Of a DNA stretch of 61,871 nucleotides, positions 28,876 to 39,408 are shown one piece after another (positions within the stretch are counted from its first letter, which is position 1; each line of letters opens with the position of its first letter). This DNA is from an uncultured Ruminococcus sp. (GTDB lineage: Bacteria; Bacillota; Clostridia; Oscillospirales; Acutalibacteraceae): NCBI GenBank assembly GCA_902776185.1, contig CACYPH010000007.1, forward strand, positions 1-61,871. The letters run 5' to 3'. A program made the position numbers and the translations under genes. Under the pieces are notes generated by a model. The model searched no databases. It saw only the letters and a list, made by a program, of their open reading frames with translations, and was not told the origin of the DNA.

Positions 28876-29079
28876 CTAAAGCCCGAATGTACTTTTCACG
28901 GTCGTGAAAAGATCGCTGATCTGGGAGATGATCATCATCAGCGCGACGACTAAGCCGGCGATCGTTGTCAATAACGCCTGTTCCTCGCGTCCGCTTCTGA
29001 CTAACAGCTGGTTGAGGATCGCTACGATGATCCCGATCGCGGCGATTTTGAATATCATATCAACGTCCATTGTTTTCAC
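28876..29079 (-). CDS. spoIIIAC: Stage III sporulation protein AC
   Basis: 67 residues, two membrane helices. Begins MDVDMIFKIAAIGIIVAILNQ after a short MKT extension; family members are 64-68 residues. It is tightly packed between AB and AD and shares their membrane location. Confidence 0.95.
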   Translation of the reverse strand: MKTMDVDMIFKIAAIGIIVAILNQLLVRSGREEQALLTTIAGLVVALMMIISQISDLFTTVKSTFGL

Positions 29080-29080
29080 C

Positions 29081-29548
29081 CTAAATCAATAATACTGCGA
29101 CGGCGATCCCCGCCGATAACGGTAAAACCCGATACAGCTTACCCTTCGATTTCAGATCCTCTCTCGCTTCCTTAGAGCGTTCCTCCAGCATCTTGATATA
29201 AAGTCGGATATGCTGCAGCTGTGATTCGCTGTCGCCGGCTCCCAGATCGCGCGCAAAGTCATCCAATAATCGGATATCTATTGGCAAGAGTACATCCTTG
29301 AACCTGCGCGTCATCTCTTGAAACTGATTTTCAAACGGTCTTTCTCGCAAGAATGTATATCCGACAAAATTGTCTTGAAACAATACCGCTAAAGGATCGC
29401 CGGTATAGCGCAATCTGACGCTTACCTCCTCGAGCAGTTTCATATACTGTGACAGGATTTCCACACGCTGTGAGAGCTTTGATGAAAGAGAGATCCCGAT
29501 CGCGACAGACGCGCCGATGATCGTCATACACAGCGCGAGTTTAAGCAC
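29081..29548 (-). CDS. spoIIIAB: Stage III sporulation protein AB
   Basis: 155 residues with an N-terminal membrane anchor, a helical cytoplasmic middle similar to the type II/IV secretion GspF fold (VEILSQYMKLLEEVSVRLRY, 30-49), and a second hydrophobic helix at the end (RVLPLSAGIAVAVLLI). Thought to work with the SpoIIIAA ATPase. Overlaps spoIIIAA by 8 nt. Confidence 0.94.
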   Translation of the reverse strand: MLKLALCMTIIGASVAIGISLSSKLSQRVEILSQYMKLLEEVSVRLRYTGDPLAVLFQDNFVGYTFLRERPFENQFQEMTRRFKDVLLPIDIRLLDDFARDLGAGDSESQLQHIRLYIKMLEERSKEAREDLKSKGKLYRVLPLSAGIAVAVLLI

Positions 29549-30467
29549 AGGCGCCTCTCAGCTCATATACAGTTTCGATCCTGCCGGCGGAACTTCTGTC
29601 GCTGAGGATAGCGACATAGCGAAATGCGCCCGAATCCAGAATCGCGGCTGTTGCCCTGCGACAGCGAAGATCATCTATACTCCGTGCGTGAACCGTTGCG
29701 ATAAACGCCGTGCCGCAGCGCATCGCTTCCAATAACAATTCCGCGTCGTGAGCATTCCCCAATTCATCACAGACAATGATATCGGGCGACAGGCTTCTCA
29801 GTGCATGGATAACGCCATCGCTCTTCTTCATATAAACCAAGATGTCACATAACCCGATATCGAAGCTATGCATTCCGTTCACGGTCGCTGCGATCTCGTT
29901 TCGTTCATCAATGATACTGACCTTGTGCTTTCCTGAGAGCAGGCGCGCCATATCGCGGATCATCGTCGTTTTTCCGCTGCACGGCGGTCCGCACAACAAA
30001 ATGCCGTCAAGAGGATCAATGAGATCGAGAATCGGCTTCGCAATCCCTCGATACTCCGCCGTGACCCGAAAGCTGAGCGTTGTGATGTCCTTGATATTGA
30101 CGATGCCGTTTTCGCCGGTCACGGCAGTTCCGCACACACCGACGCGAACGCCGTTTTCGATGGTGATAAATCCGCTGTTCAATTCATTTTGGCGCGCATA
30201 GACTGAGTAGTCACAGATGCTTTTGAAAATCTCTCTGATATCGGAGATCGTCGTGATCAAGAGATCTTGTTCCTGTCGAAAGGCGATCAACACACCGTTT
30301 TCGGTCAAATAATACCTCGTTGCGCCGCACTCGATGACCGACGGTCGCCCTGCGCGAAAAATAATCTCCTGTGCCTCGCTCTCAAAAAACGGAACAGCTC
30401 TGCTCAGCGGCGCCCTCAGTCTGCCGGGCAGATGGGACAGGATCGTTTTCAAACACTTCTCTTTCAT
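29541..30467 (-). CDS. spoIIIAA: Stage III sporulation protein AA (ATPase)
   Basis: Secretion-type ATPase predicted to power the feeding channel. 308 residues from the ATG at 30467, chosen for its perfect AGGAGG 6 nt upstream (a start at 30536 would overlap the terminator of ligA). Walker A is CGPPCSGKTTM and Walker B PDIIVCDELGN, with a further ATVHARS motif. First gene of the eight-gene operon, controlled by sigma-E in B. subtilis; a matching promoter is visible. Confidence 0.95.
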   Translation of the reverse strand: MKEKCLKTILSHLPGRLRAPLSRAVPFFESEAQEIIFRAGRPSVIECGATRYYLTENGVLIAFRQEQDLLITTISDIREIFKSICDYSVYARQNELNSGFITIENGVRVGVCGTAVTGENGIVNIKDITTLSFRVTAEYRGIAKPILDLIDPLDGILLCGPPCSGKTTMIRDMARLLSGKHKVSIIDERNEIAATVNGMHSFDIGLCDILVYMKKSDGVIHALRSLSPDIIVCDELGNAHDAELLLEAMRCGTAFIATVHARSIDDLRCRRATAAILDSGAFRYVAILSDRSSAGRIETVYELRGACA

Positions 30468-30495
30468 TTTGACCTCCTGTGTTTTGCTCTGGTAA

Positions 30496-30524
30496 GATAT
30501 ATGTACAAGCACAAAAAAATAGAA
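30496..30524 (-). promoter_or_regulatory. Candidate sigma-E promoter of spoIIIA
   Basis: On the minus strand TTCTATTT (30524-30517), 13-nt spacer, CATATATC (30503-30496). This resembles sigma-E promoters (-35 with central ATA/TAT, -10 CATAnnnT). No good sigma-A promoter is seen in the gap. The -35 overlaps the T-run of the ligA terminator. Confidence 0.5.
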
Positions 30525-30552
30525 CCTGTCCCTCATTGGAAGGACAGGTTCT
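30513..30552 (-). terminator. Terminator of ligA
   Basis: Perfect 11-bp stem AGAACCTGTCC/GGACAGGTTCT (30521-30531 with 30542-30552) and seven T residues on the minus strand (30519-30513). It insulates spoIIIA from ligA. Confidence 0.92.
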
Positions 30553-30562
30553 GTATCTGCGA

Positions 30563-32548
<1,986 letters not shown>

Positions 32549-33124
32549 TTACTTGCGAACGGTAGACGTTCCCTTTTCTCTGAGATAAGTACTTTCGAGG
32601 TCGGCAAGATGAAGCTTGACCGCCAACGGATAACGCTCATATGCCTGGCTGATGGTATAGCCGCCGCTATCCTCAAATCCGCCCATATGCCAGCGGATCG
32701 CCATCGCTTCCTCGAGCTTTAGGCGCATGAAACGCTCAATCAGAAAAACGGATTTTTCGCCGTGGCCGTACGGGAAGCTGTCCTCGACGGAATAATACGG
32801 AACCTTTTCCCACTGACCGGTCTCGTCGTTCTTGACGTTGCGGGTAGACACCTTATAAAACTGCGCTTTACATAAATCATGCAGCAGCGCGCAGATCGCA
32901 AAGCTCTCGATGCTGTCATGCTCCTCGTCAAAATGCTTTTCCATCAGCGTATTGAATACGCTGACAGAGTGCATCACCAAGCCGTGTTCGCAGGCACAAT
33001 GAAACTTTGTGCTGGCAGGCGCGGTAAAGAAATCGGTTTTCTGTATCCACTCGAGCAGCTCGGCGGAGCCTTTGCGGGTAATATTATCGGTATAGATCTT
33101 CATAAATTCTTCTTTTGCAGTCAT
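32549..33124 (-). CDS. HD-domain protein (putative phosphohydrolase)
   Basis: About 191 residues from the ATG at 33124 (GAGGTG 5 nt upstream). An HD metal-binding pattern is visible: His in ACEHGLVMHSVSVFN, the HD pair in ALLHDLCKAQFY, and a later His in PYGHGEKSVFL, then IRWHMGGF. Such proteins hydrolyse phosphoesters of nucleotides or cyclic nucleotides; the substrate is unknown. Lies between a UPF0340 gene and ligA, with near-zero spacing to both. Confidence 0.8.
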   Translation of the reverse strand: MTAKEEFMKIYTDNITRKGSAELLEWIQKTDFFTAPASTKFHCACEHGLVMHSVSVFNTLMEKHFDEEHDSIESFAICALLHDLCKAQFYKVSTRNVKNDETGQWEKVPYYSVEDSFPYGHGEKSVFLIERFMRLKLEEAMAIRWHMGGFEDSGGYTISQAYERYPLAVKLHLADLESTYLREKGTSTVRK

Positions 33125-33132
33125 CGTACACC

Positions 33133-33684
33133 TCACAGTAATTCGGGATCATAGACAGCGCGTGCGCCGCCGATGAACTTTGCGCGGGTCCGAGCAGAAG
33201 CAACAAACGCTTCGCCGATCTTCTTCTGGGGCAGTCTCAGCGGGACTGCGGTCTCTTTTAAGTGCATACCGATCAGCGTTCCGCCGATATCGACGCCCGC
33301 GTCAGCTTTGATATGCTCGACGAGCACAGGATCGTCCATGCGGGAATACGCGGTGGTGGCAGAGCTTCCGCCTGCCTTCGGCTGAGGAACAGCATTGACG
33401 ATCGGAAGATTCAGCTTTATTGCGAGCTCGCGCTCGATTACCAATGCACGGTTGAGATGCTCACAGCACTGTGCGGCAAGGTAGATCCCCTGATCCTTGA
33501 GCAGATCAAAGAAACCGTCATAGATCGCCGCTGCAATATCCATGCTCGAGTGCGTTCCGATACGATCGCCGCCGACCTCGCTGGTCGAGCAGCCGAGGAC
33601 GACGATCGACCCTTCGTGCAGCTTAGCGGTTTCGATCAGCTGTTCAAATACAGCCGTCGTATCTTTTGTAATATTATCTAACAT
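33133..33684 (-). CDS. UPF0340 family protein (YwlG-like)
   Basis: 183 residues from the ATG at 33684, which has AGGTG 6 nt upstream (an in-frame GTG at 33693 overlaps that site). Characteristic stretches: VLGCSTSEVGGDRIGTHSS, AAQCCEHLNRALVIER and GGTLIGMHLKETAVPLR. The family is widespread in Firmicutes and has no assigned function. It reads straight from the rpsA terminator region into the HD-domain gene. Confidence 0.88.
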   Translation of the reverse strand: MLDNITKDTTAVFEQLIETAKLHEGSIVVLGCSTSEVGGDRIGTHSSMDIAAAIYDGFFDLLKDQGIYLAAQCCEHLNRALVIERELAIKLNLPIVNAVPQPKAGGSSATTAYSRMDDPVLVEHIKADAGVDIGGTLIGMHLKETAVPLRLPQKKIGEAFVASARTRAKFIGGARAVYDPELL

Positions 33685-33702
33685 ATTCATCACCTATATG
33701 CG

Positions 33703-33729
33703 AAAAACGGGCACCCATCAGGATGCCCG
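33703..33729 (-). terminator. Terminator of ispH-rpsA
   Basis: Stem CGGGCA/TGCCCG (33708-33713 with 33724-33729, extended by CC/GG) followed on the minus strand by TTTTT (33707-33703), 12 nt behind the stop. Confidence 0.85.
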
Positions 33730-33741
33730 GAATTTCTTAGA

Positions 33742-35880
33742 TTATTCGGCAGCTTCCTCAGCTTCAGCAGCAGGAGCTTCCTCAACAACGGGAGCTTCTT
33801 CGACAGCCGGTGCTTCTTCAACAGCAGGAGCTTCTTCGATCTCAACAGACTCGCTGATGACGGGAGCAGCATCGGGCTCGACAACTGCAACGACCTCATC
33901 CTCAACTGCAGCAGGTTCTTCCTCAACTGCGGGAGCGGGCTGAGCCTCGGGAAGCAGAGCACGGATAGACAGGCTGACACGCTTTTTCTCAAAATCGATC
34001 GCGATGATCTTTGCATCGACAACATCGCCGACCTTCAACTCGTCAGAGGGCTTCTCGACGCGCTTGTTGGAGATCTGAGAAATGTGGATCAGACCGTCGA
34101 TACCGGGAATGATATTGGCAAACGCACCGAATGCAGTCAGACCGACGACCTTCGCCTGAACGATAGTGCCGACAGGATACTGCTGCTCAAGGATGAGCCA
34201 CGGATTATCCTCGGTCTTCTTGTAACCGAGAGAGATTTTCTTGGTTTCGGTATTGATGTCCTTGATGTATACTTCGACAGTGTCGCCGACATTGACGACC
34301 TCGCTCGGATGCTTGATTCTCAGCCAGGAAAGCTCGGAGATATGGATCATACCGGATACGCCGCCCAGATCAACAAAGGCGCCGTAGGAGGTAAGGGTGC
34401 GGACAGTACCGACATAGGTCTTGCCGACCTCGGCAGTCTCCCAGAACGCAGCGCGCTTCGCTGCATTCTCGTCACGGAGAACGGACTTGATCGAGCCGAT
34501 GATCTTTCTTCTTCTGCCGCGCTGAGACATCTCGATCAGACGGAAGCGGACATCCTGACCTTTGAGGTCCTCAAGATTAGCGTCGCGCTCGATGGTCGCC
34601 TGAGAAGCAGGGATGAAAACGCGGATATCGTTGCAGACAACGATAACGCCGCCGGATACGACCTCGGTAACCTTACCGGAGAGGATCTCTTTCTCATCGT
34701 ACGCCTTCTGGAGCTCTTCGAAGCCCTTCTGAGCGTCAACTCTGCGCTTGGACAGCATGATGGTGCCTTCAACGTCGTTGGTCTTCATGATCAGCAGCTC
34801 AACGCGATCGCCGACCTTGACAATGTCTTCGGCGTTCGATACCGGAGCAGCAGACAGTTCGTCAATCGGGATGAAGCCGGTCTGCTTTCTGCCATCTACT
34901 TCAACATACACTTCGTTCGGTGTAATGCTGGCGACAGTACCCATAACCCTTTCATTTGTATTTAAGCTCTTCAGAGATTCTTCTAACATCTCCTCAAAGT
35001 TTTCAGTTTCGTTTACGCTGGATGTGGTTAAATCACTCATTTTATCCAGTACCTCCTTTATAATCCTATCCGGAGTAGAAGCTCCGGCTGTCACGCCGAA
35101 AGTTTCGGCATCCGCAAGCATTGCGGCGTCAAGCTCGTCCGCTGTCTGAATGAGATAGGTGCGCTCGCAGTTCTCCTTACAAATCAAATAGAGCTTGTTT
35201 GTATTGGAACTCGAGCGGTCGCCGATGACAATCATACAGTCAGATTGAGCTGACAACGAATGTGCTTCAGCTTGTCGCTTTGACGTAGCATTACATATTG
35301 TATCAAAAATTTTGGCATTTGTATATAGTTTTTTGATATTTTTTAAACATTTTTTCCATATTTTTTCGTTAAATGTGGTCTGAGCTACTACTGAAATGCC
35401 ATTATTATTCTCAAAAGGAATTATTTTTATAATCTTATCGAGCTCTTCTTCATTATTGAAGGTGTAATAATCGCCGACGCAATTGCTGACGATCCCCTGC
35501 ACCTCGGGGTGATTCTTATCACCGGCGAGCAGGATGATATTACCCTGTTCGCTCTCCTCACGGACGATTTTATGGATCTTCGAAACAAAGGGACAGGTCG
35601 CGTCGATATAGTCAACGCCGCGTGCTTTCAGCTCGTCATACACATTTCGTTCGACGCCGTGCGAGCGGATGATCACCGGGGTGTTCTCCCCTATTTCATC
35701 GATGGAATCGACCGCCCGAACGCCTTTTTCCGCAAGCTCCGCCACCATTTCCTTATTATGGATGATCGGACCTAAGGTACAGCCGCCGCTGTTTTTCTCG
35801 GCGATCTCATAGGCGATTTTGACAGCGCGGTTGACACCGAAGCAGAAGCCGGCAGTCTTTGCCAAAGTAATCTTACTCAC
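33742..35880 (-). CDS. ispH-rpsA: IspH-S1 fusion: HMBPP reductase and ribosomal protein S1
   Basis: 712 residues. The first part (1-280) is 4-hydroxy-3-methylbut-2-enyl diphosphate reductase, last step of the MEP isoprenoid pathway, with the three Fe-S cysteines Cys13, Cys96 and Cys196. Four S1 RNA-binding domains follow (about 309-381, 397-467, 485-555, 568-640), the translation-initiation protein S1. The acidic tail (641-712) repeats EEAPAV-type units. This fusion is known in many Clostridia. An internal ATG (35040) with a strong ribosome-binding site could release S1 alone. It overlaps plsC by 8 nt. Confidence 0.97.
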   Translation of the reverse strand: MSKITLAKTAGFCFGVNRAVKIAYEIAEKNSGGCTLGPIIHNKEMVAELAEKGVRAVDSIDEIGENTPVIIRSHGVERNVYDELKARGVDYIDATCPFVSKIHKIVREESEQGNIILLAGDKNHPEVQGIVSNCVGDYYTFNNEEELDKIIKIIPFENNNGISVVAQTTFNEKIWKKCLKNIKKLYTNAKIFDTICNATSKRQAEAHSLSAQSDCMIVIGDRSSSNTNKLYLICKENCERTYLIQTADELDAAMLADAETFGVTAGASTPDRIIKEVLDKMSDLTTSSVNETENFEEMLEESLKSLNTNERVMGTVASITPNEVYVEVDGRKQTGFIPIDELSAAPVSNAEDIVKVGDRVELLIMKTNDVEGTIMLSKRRVDAQKGFEELQKAYDEKEILSGKVTEVVSGGVIVVCNDIRVFIPASQATIERDANLEDLKGQDVRFRLIEMSQRGRRRKIIGSIKSVLRDENAAKRAAFWETAEVGKTYVGTVRTLTSYGAFVDLGGVSGMIHISELSWLRIKHPSEVVNVGDTVEVYIKDINTETKKISLGYKKTEDNPWLILEQQYPVGTIVQAKVVGLTAFGAFANIIPGIDGLIHISQISNKRVEKPSDELKVGDVVDAKIIAIDFEKKRVSLSIRALLPEAQPAPAVEEEPAAVEDEVVAVVEPDAAPVISESVEIEEAPAVEEAPAVEEAPVVEEAPAAEAEEAAE
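35038..35060 (-). promoter_or_regulatory. Internal ribosome-binding site and ATG for free S1
   Basis: Inside the fusion gene, minus-strand AAAGGAGGT ends 10 nt before an in-frame ATG (35040-35038, codon 281). The product would start MSDLTTSSVNETENFEEML, which looks like a natural S1 N-terminus. In the fusion the site is read as KEVLDKM. Confidence 0.55.
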
Positions 35881-36478
35881 TCAGATCCTGCTCCCTTAAC
35901 GCCTTGATGCAGTCCATGATCACGCGGCTGGCGTTGCGGAATTCCCGCGCGCCACCTTTCTCAAAGCCCATGTCCTCCAGCGACAGCGGTTTTCCGTAAT
36001 GGATGAGGCGCTTTTTGCCCACATGAGTGATGCAAACCGGGATTACGGGCGTTTTGGTATCCCAAGCGATCAGGCTGACGCCGTTTTTCGGCGGGAGAAA
36101 ATCGTCCGTCTTGGAGCGAGTGCCTTCAATAAAGATTCCCATCAAATTGCCGTCCTCGACAACCTTCTCAAAGTGCTTGATCGCACCGCGCGCGGCAGAT
36201 GAGGACCGTTCGACCGGGAATGCGTCAAGTTTTCCGAGGAACCAGCCGACAAACTTATTCTCAAAAAGCTCCGCCTTTGCCATAAAATGCACCTGACGCT
36301 TCAAGCCGATACCGAGCATGATCGGGTCGACTGCCTCCCTATGATTGGAGGCAAGGATGTATGCGCCCTCGGCGGGGACATTCTCTCTGCCCTTATAGCG
36401 CATATGCTTTATCAATTTCATGATCGGCGTGGTGACTGCACGCCAGAAAAAATAAAAATGATTTCTTTTCTTTTTCAT
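35873..36478 (-). CDS. plsC: 1-acyl-sn-glycerol-3-phosphate acyltransferase
   Basis: Makes phosphatidic acid from lysophosphatidic acid at the membrane. 201 residues with the catalytic HX4D motif NHREAVD (about 46-52) and the glycerol-phosphate site EGTRS (about 120-124). A hydrophobic N-terminal stretch may anchor it. It overlaps cmk by 4 nt and ispH-rpsA by 8 nt, the conserved cmk-plsC-ispH order. Confidence 0.95.
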   Translation of the reverse strand: MKKKRNHFYFFWRAVTTPIMKLIKHMRYKGRENVPAEGAYILASNHREAVDPIMLGIGLKRQVHFMAKAELFENKFVGWFLGKLDAFPVERSSSAARGAIKHFEKVVEDGNLMGIFIEGTRSKTDDFLPPKNGVSLIAWDTKTPVIPVCITHVGKKRLIHYGKPLSLEDMGFEKGGAREFRNASRVIMDCIKALREQDLSE

Positions 36479-37143
36479 AGTCTGCTCCTCATGATATTGA
36501 CCAGTTTATTAACGGAAGTTTCAAGATCCTCGCCGGAGGTATCGACCATGATCGCGTCATCAGCGGGTTTTAAGGGTGCGATATCGCGGTGGGAATCTGC
36601 ATAGTCGCGCGCGATAACGTCGCTGAGGATATCCTCATACTTGACGTCCATTCCTTTTTCGATCAATTCATCATAGCGGCGGCGAGCGCGGCACTCGGGC
36701 GATGCGGACAAAAATATCTTGATCTGAGCGTCGGGCAATACGACCGTGCCGATATCTCTGCCGTCCATGATCACGTTATTGCGGTGCGCCATATCGCGCT
36801 GCAGATCCAATAAAAATGCACGAACCTCGGGGATCGCCGAAACTGCGGACGCCATCATAGAGATCTCAGGCGTACGGATCAAGCCGGACACATCCTCACC
36901 GTCGAGCAGAACGATCTGTTCATGCGCTTGATTGAACGCCAGCTCGACCTTGATCTCATTAAGCATCGGGATGATGGATGCTTTGTCGTCGCCGGCATAA
37001 CCGCGGCGCTGTGCTGAGAGCCCGATCGCTCTGTAAAGCGCGCCGGTATCGACATAGATAAAGCCGAGAGTTTTCGCGGCAAAACGCGCGATGGTGGATT
37101 TTCCCGCACCGGCGGGGCCGTCAATTGCAATAGCAGTAGCCAT
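36475..37143 (-). CDS. cmk: Cytidylate kinase
   Basis: Phosphorylates CMP and dCMP. 222 residues with the P-loop GPAGAGKST (8-16), a VDTGALYRAIG motif (31-41), the CMP-binding insert, and the MDGRDIGTVVLPDA motif (about 126-139). Standard length. Overlaps plsC by 4 nt. Confidence 0.97.
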   Translation of the reverse strand: MATAIAIDGPAGAGKSTIARFAAKTLGFIYVDTGALYRAIGLSAQRRGYAGDDKASIIPMLNEIKVELAFNQAHEQIVLLDGEDVSGLIRTPEISMMASAVSAIPEVRAFLLDLQRDMAHRNNVIMDGRDIGTVVLPDAQIKIFLSASPECRARRRYDELIEKGMDVKYEDILSDVIARDYADSHRDIAPLKPADDAIMVDTSGEDLETSVNKLVNIMRSRL

Positions 37144-37184
37144 AGTGAAGCTCCTTTATATGGAAAGTATGATTCGTTTATCTG

Positions 37185-38420
37185 TCAATTTGAAGAGGCA
37201 GAAAATCCTGCCAGCCGTCCTGTAGAATAGGCGATCTGCAGATTGAATCCGCCGGTATAGGCGTCGAGGTCGAGTACTTCACCCGCGAAATACAGATTCT
37301 CCGTCAGCTTACTTTGCATCGTTCGCGGATCGACGTCCTTGACGTCAACGCCGCCGTGCGTCACAACCGCCTCTTTGATCGGACGGAATGCATGAACAGA
37401 CACCGTAAAGCACTTCAGCGTATTCAATAAAGCGCGTCGTTTTTCGGCGGTCAGCGCATGACATTTGATATGAGGATCGATCCCGGCACGGTTCAGGATA
37501 ACGGGGATCAGTTTTTTCGGCAACAGCTTTGACAAGGAATTGCCGATATCCTTGTTGGCAAATTCAGCCAGATCGCGCAGAATCCGCTTATCAAGCGTTT
37601 CTTCGTCTAATGCAGGCTTTAAATCGATCTCGATCCGATAGCGCTTCGGCGACATCTGCCGCATATGGGCGCTCGCGGACAGGATCACCGGTCCGGATAC
37701 GCCGAAATGCGTGAACAGCATCTCGCCGAAATCATCATATATTTCTTTATCAGAATTATTATCAATCACACGGATCGCGATATTTTTCAGAGATAATCCC
37801 TGTAAATTGGGAATATCGGTATCGTCACTGACAAGCGGTACCAATGAAGGAAGCAGCGGGGTGATCGTATGTCCGGCGGCTTTTGCAAGGGTATAGCCGT
37901 CGCCGGTCGAACCCGTCGCAGGATAGGATAATCCACCGCAGGTCACGATAACTGCGTCGGCGTAAACTTCGCGGTCGCTCAGCCGTACGCCCTTGACAGA
38001 GCCGTTTTCAATGATCAGGCTGTTTACCTGACGATTTAGGATCTGAACATGATGCTCTGTCAAATAATCATATAATGTATCCACAACATCCGCCGCTTTG
38101 TCAGATTCGGGAAATACGCGATTGCCGCGCTCAACCTTGGTTTTGAGCCCGCGCTCTTCAAAAAACGCGACCGTATCATAGCAGGAAAAGGCATTGATCG
38201 CGCTGTACATAAAGCGCGGATTAGCGGTCAGGTGAGCGATAAATTCGTCTGTATCGCAAAAGTTGGTGATGTTGCACCTGCCCTTGCCGGTGATCGCGAG
38301 CTTTCGTCCGACGACCTTGTTTTTCTCAAAGAGGATCACATCCGCGCCGCTTTCAGCGGCAGCTCCCGCCGCCATCATACCGGCAGGTCCTGCGCCGATC
38401 ACGATGACCTTACGCGTCAT
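37185..38420 (-). CDS. NAD(P)/FAD-dependent oxidoreductase (HI0933/YhiN family)
   Basis: 411 residues from the ATG at 38420, which has GAGGAG 8 nt upstream and gives an immediate dinucleotide-binding motif (VIVIGAGPAGMMAAGAAA). A second FAD motif, GKGRCNITN, is diagnostic for the HI0933 family. The C-terminus TGGFNLQIAYSTGRLAG closes the FAD site. Its physiological substrate is unknown. It overlaps the RpiR gene by 11 nt, so the two are coupled. Confidence 0.9.
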   Translation of the reverse strand: MTRKVIVIGAGPAGMMAAGAAAESGADVILFEKNKVVGRKLAITGKGRCNITNFCDTDEFIAHLTANPRFMYSAINAFSCYDTVAFFEERGLKTKVERGNRVFPESDKAADVVDTLYDYLTEHHVQILNRQVNSLIIENGSVKGVRLSDREVYADAVIVTCGGLSYPATGSTGDGYTLAKAAGHTITPLLPSLVPLVSDDTDIPNLQGLSLKNIAIRVIDNNSDKEIYDDFGEMLFTHFGVSGPVILSASAHMRQMSPKRYRIEIDLKPALDEETLDKRILRDLAEFANKDIGNSLSKLLPKKLIPVILNRAGIDPHIKCHALTAEKRRALLNTLKCFTVSVHAFRPIKEAVVTHGGVDVKDVDPRTMQSKLTENLYFAGEVLDLDAYTGGFNLQIAYSTGRLAGFSASSN

Positions 38421-39294
38421 GATTGCGCTCCTCTTCCGCCTCAAAAGCGTAGATTCCCTGCTCCTGCCAAACCTGCTCAAGACTTGAGAAGGTATCGATG
38501 ATCTTGTCCTTGCAGTTGATGACGATCGCAACCAGCAGGGCGTTGATCAGACTGAGCGGTGCAACAAGCGTATCGACGACCGATGCAATATCCGACCGCG
38601 CGAGCAAAACGGAATCCGCCTTGCTGACAAGCGGAGAAACCATGCTGTCGGTGATCGCAACGACCTGAGCGCCTCTGTCATGAGCAAAGCCCATTGTGTC
38701 GACCGCCATGATCGAGTAACGCGGAAAGCTGATGCCGATCATCACGTCGCCCTCGCCGATGCGAAACAGCTTTTCATAGGTAGTGGTTTTGGAATTAGAA
38801 TTCAGCAAATGCACATTACCGAAAATCAAATCGAGATAGTAACCGAGAAAGCTCGCGATGTACGATGCGGATTTGACGCCGAAGATATAGATGTTCTTAG
38901 CATTGATGATTGCTTGAACAGCGGCGTTGAAATCCTCGCGAGATACTTCCTCGATCGTTCTGCGAATCTTATCGATATCCTGATTCAGCACGCTGTCGAC
39001 AACGTCATTATCGCCGATGCGGCCGGTAGTGACCTCGATGCGCTGGATAGAATTCAGCTTGTCGCGGATCATCTCCTGCATCGCTTTCTGCAAATACGGA
39101 TAACCGTCATAGCCGATCTGCGTTGCAAAGCGTACGACGGTACTCTCGGACACGCCGACGACCTCGCCGAGCTTAGCGGCAGTCATAAAAGCGGCTGAAT
39201 CATAGTGTTCTTCAATAAATGCGGCGATTTTTCGCTGTCCCTTGGAAAAGTCCTTGCGGGACGTATCGATCCGCACCAGTAAATTTGTCATCAT
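38410..39294 (-). CDS. MurR/RpiR family transcriptional regulator
   Basis: 294 residues. N-terminal RpiR helix-turn-helix (VVGVSESTVVRFATQIGY, about 45-62) and a C-terminal SIS domain that binds phosphosugars (about 125-265; IYIFGVKSASYIA, GISFPRYS). Such proteins sense sugar phosphates or amino-sugar phosphates and control uptake or wall recycling genes. Here the only coupled gene is the flavoprotein, so the target is unclear. Confidence 0.92.
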   Translation of the reverse strand: MMTNLLVRIDTSRKDFSKGQRKIAAFIEEHYDSAAFMTAAKLGEVVGVSESTVVRFATQIGYDGYPYLQKAMQEMIRDKLNSIQRIEVTTGRIGDNDVVDSVLNQDIDKIRRTIEEVSREDFNAAVQAIINAKNIYIFGVKSASYIASFLGYYLDLIFGNVHLLNSNSKTTTYEKLFRIGEGDVMIGISFPRYSIMAVDTMGFAHDRGAQVVAITDSMVSPLVSKADSVLLARSDIASVVDTLVAPLSLINALLVAIVINCKDKIIDTFSSLEQVWQEQGIYAFEAEEERNHDA

Positions 39295-39321
39295 ATCATC
39301 ACCTATTTTACAATTGCTTTC

Positions 39322-39350
39322 ATTTTATCACAGCAACTTGCAAAATTCAA
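39322..39350 (-). promoter_or_regulatory. Promoter of the rpiR gene
   Basis: Minus-strand TTGAAT (39350-39345), 17-bp spacer, TAAAAT (39327-39322), about 28 nt before the start codon. Confidence 0.65.
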
Positions 39351-39408
39351 GGAGAATCACAATATTAAAGGATAATTTTTGAAATATCAGAGAAAGCGAA
39401 TTGCAAAA

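Noticed and set aside
30468-30536. Longer SpoIIIAA starting at 30536
   Set aside because: It would begin inside the ligA terminator; the ATG at 30467 has a perfect ribosome-binding site.
37185-38531. Longer version of the flavoprotein starting at 38531
   Set aside because: The extra 37 residues overlap rpiR and are Arg/Ser-rich; the ATG at 38420 has a good site and leads straight into the FAD motif.
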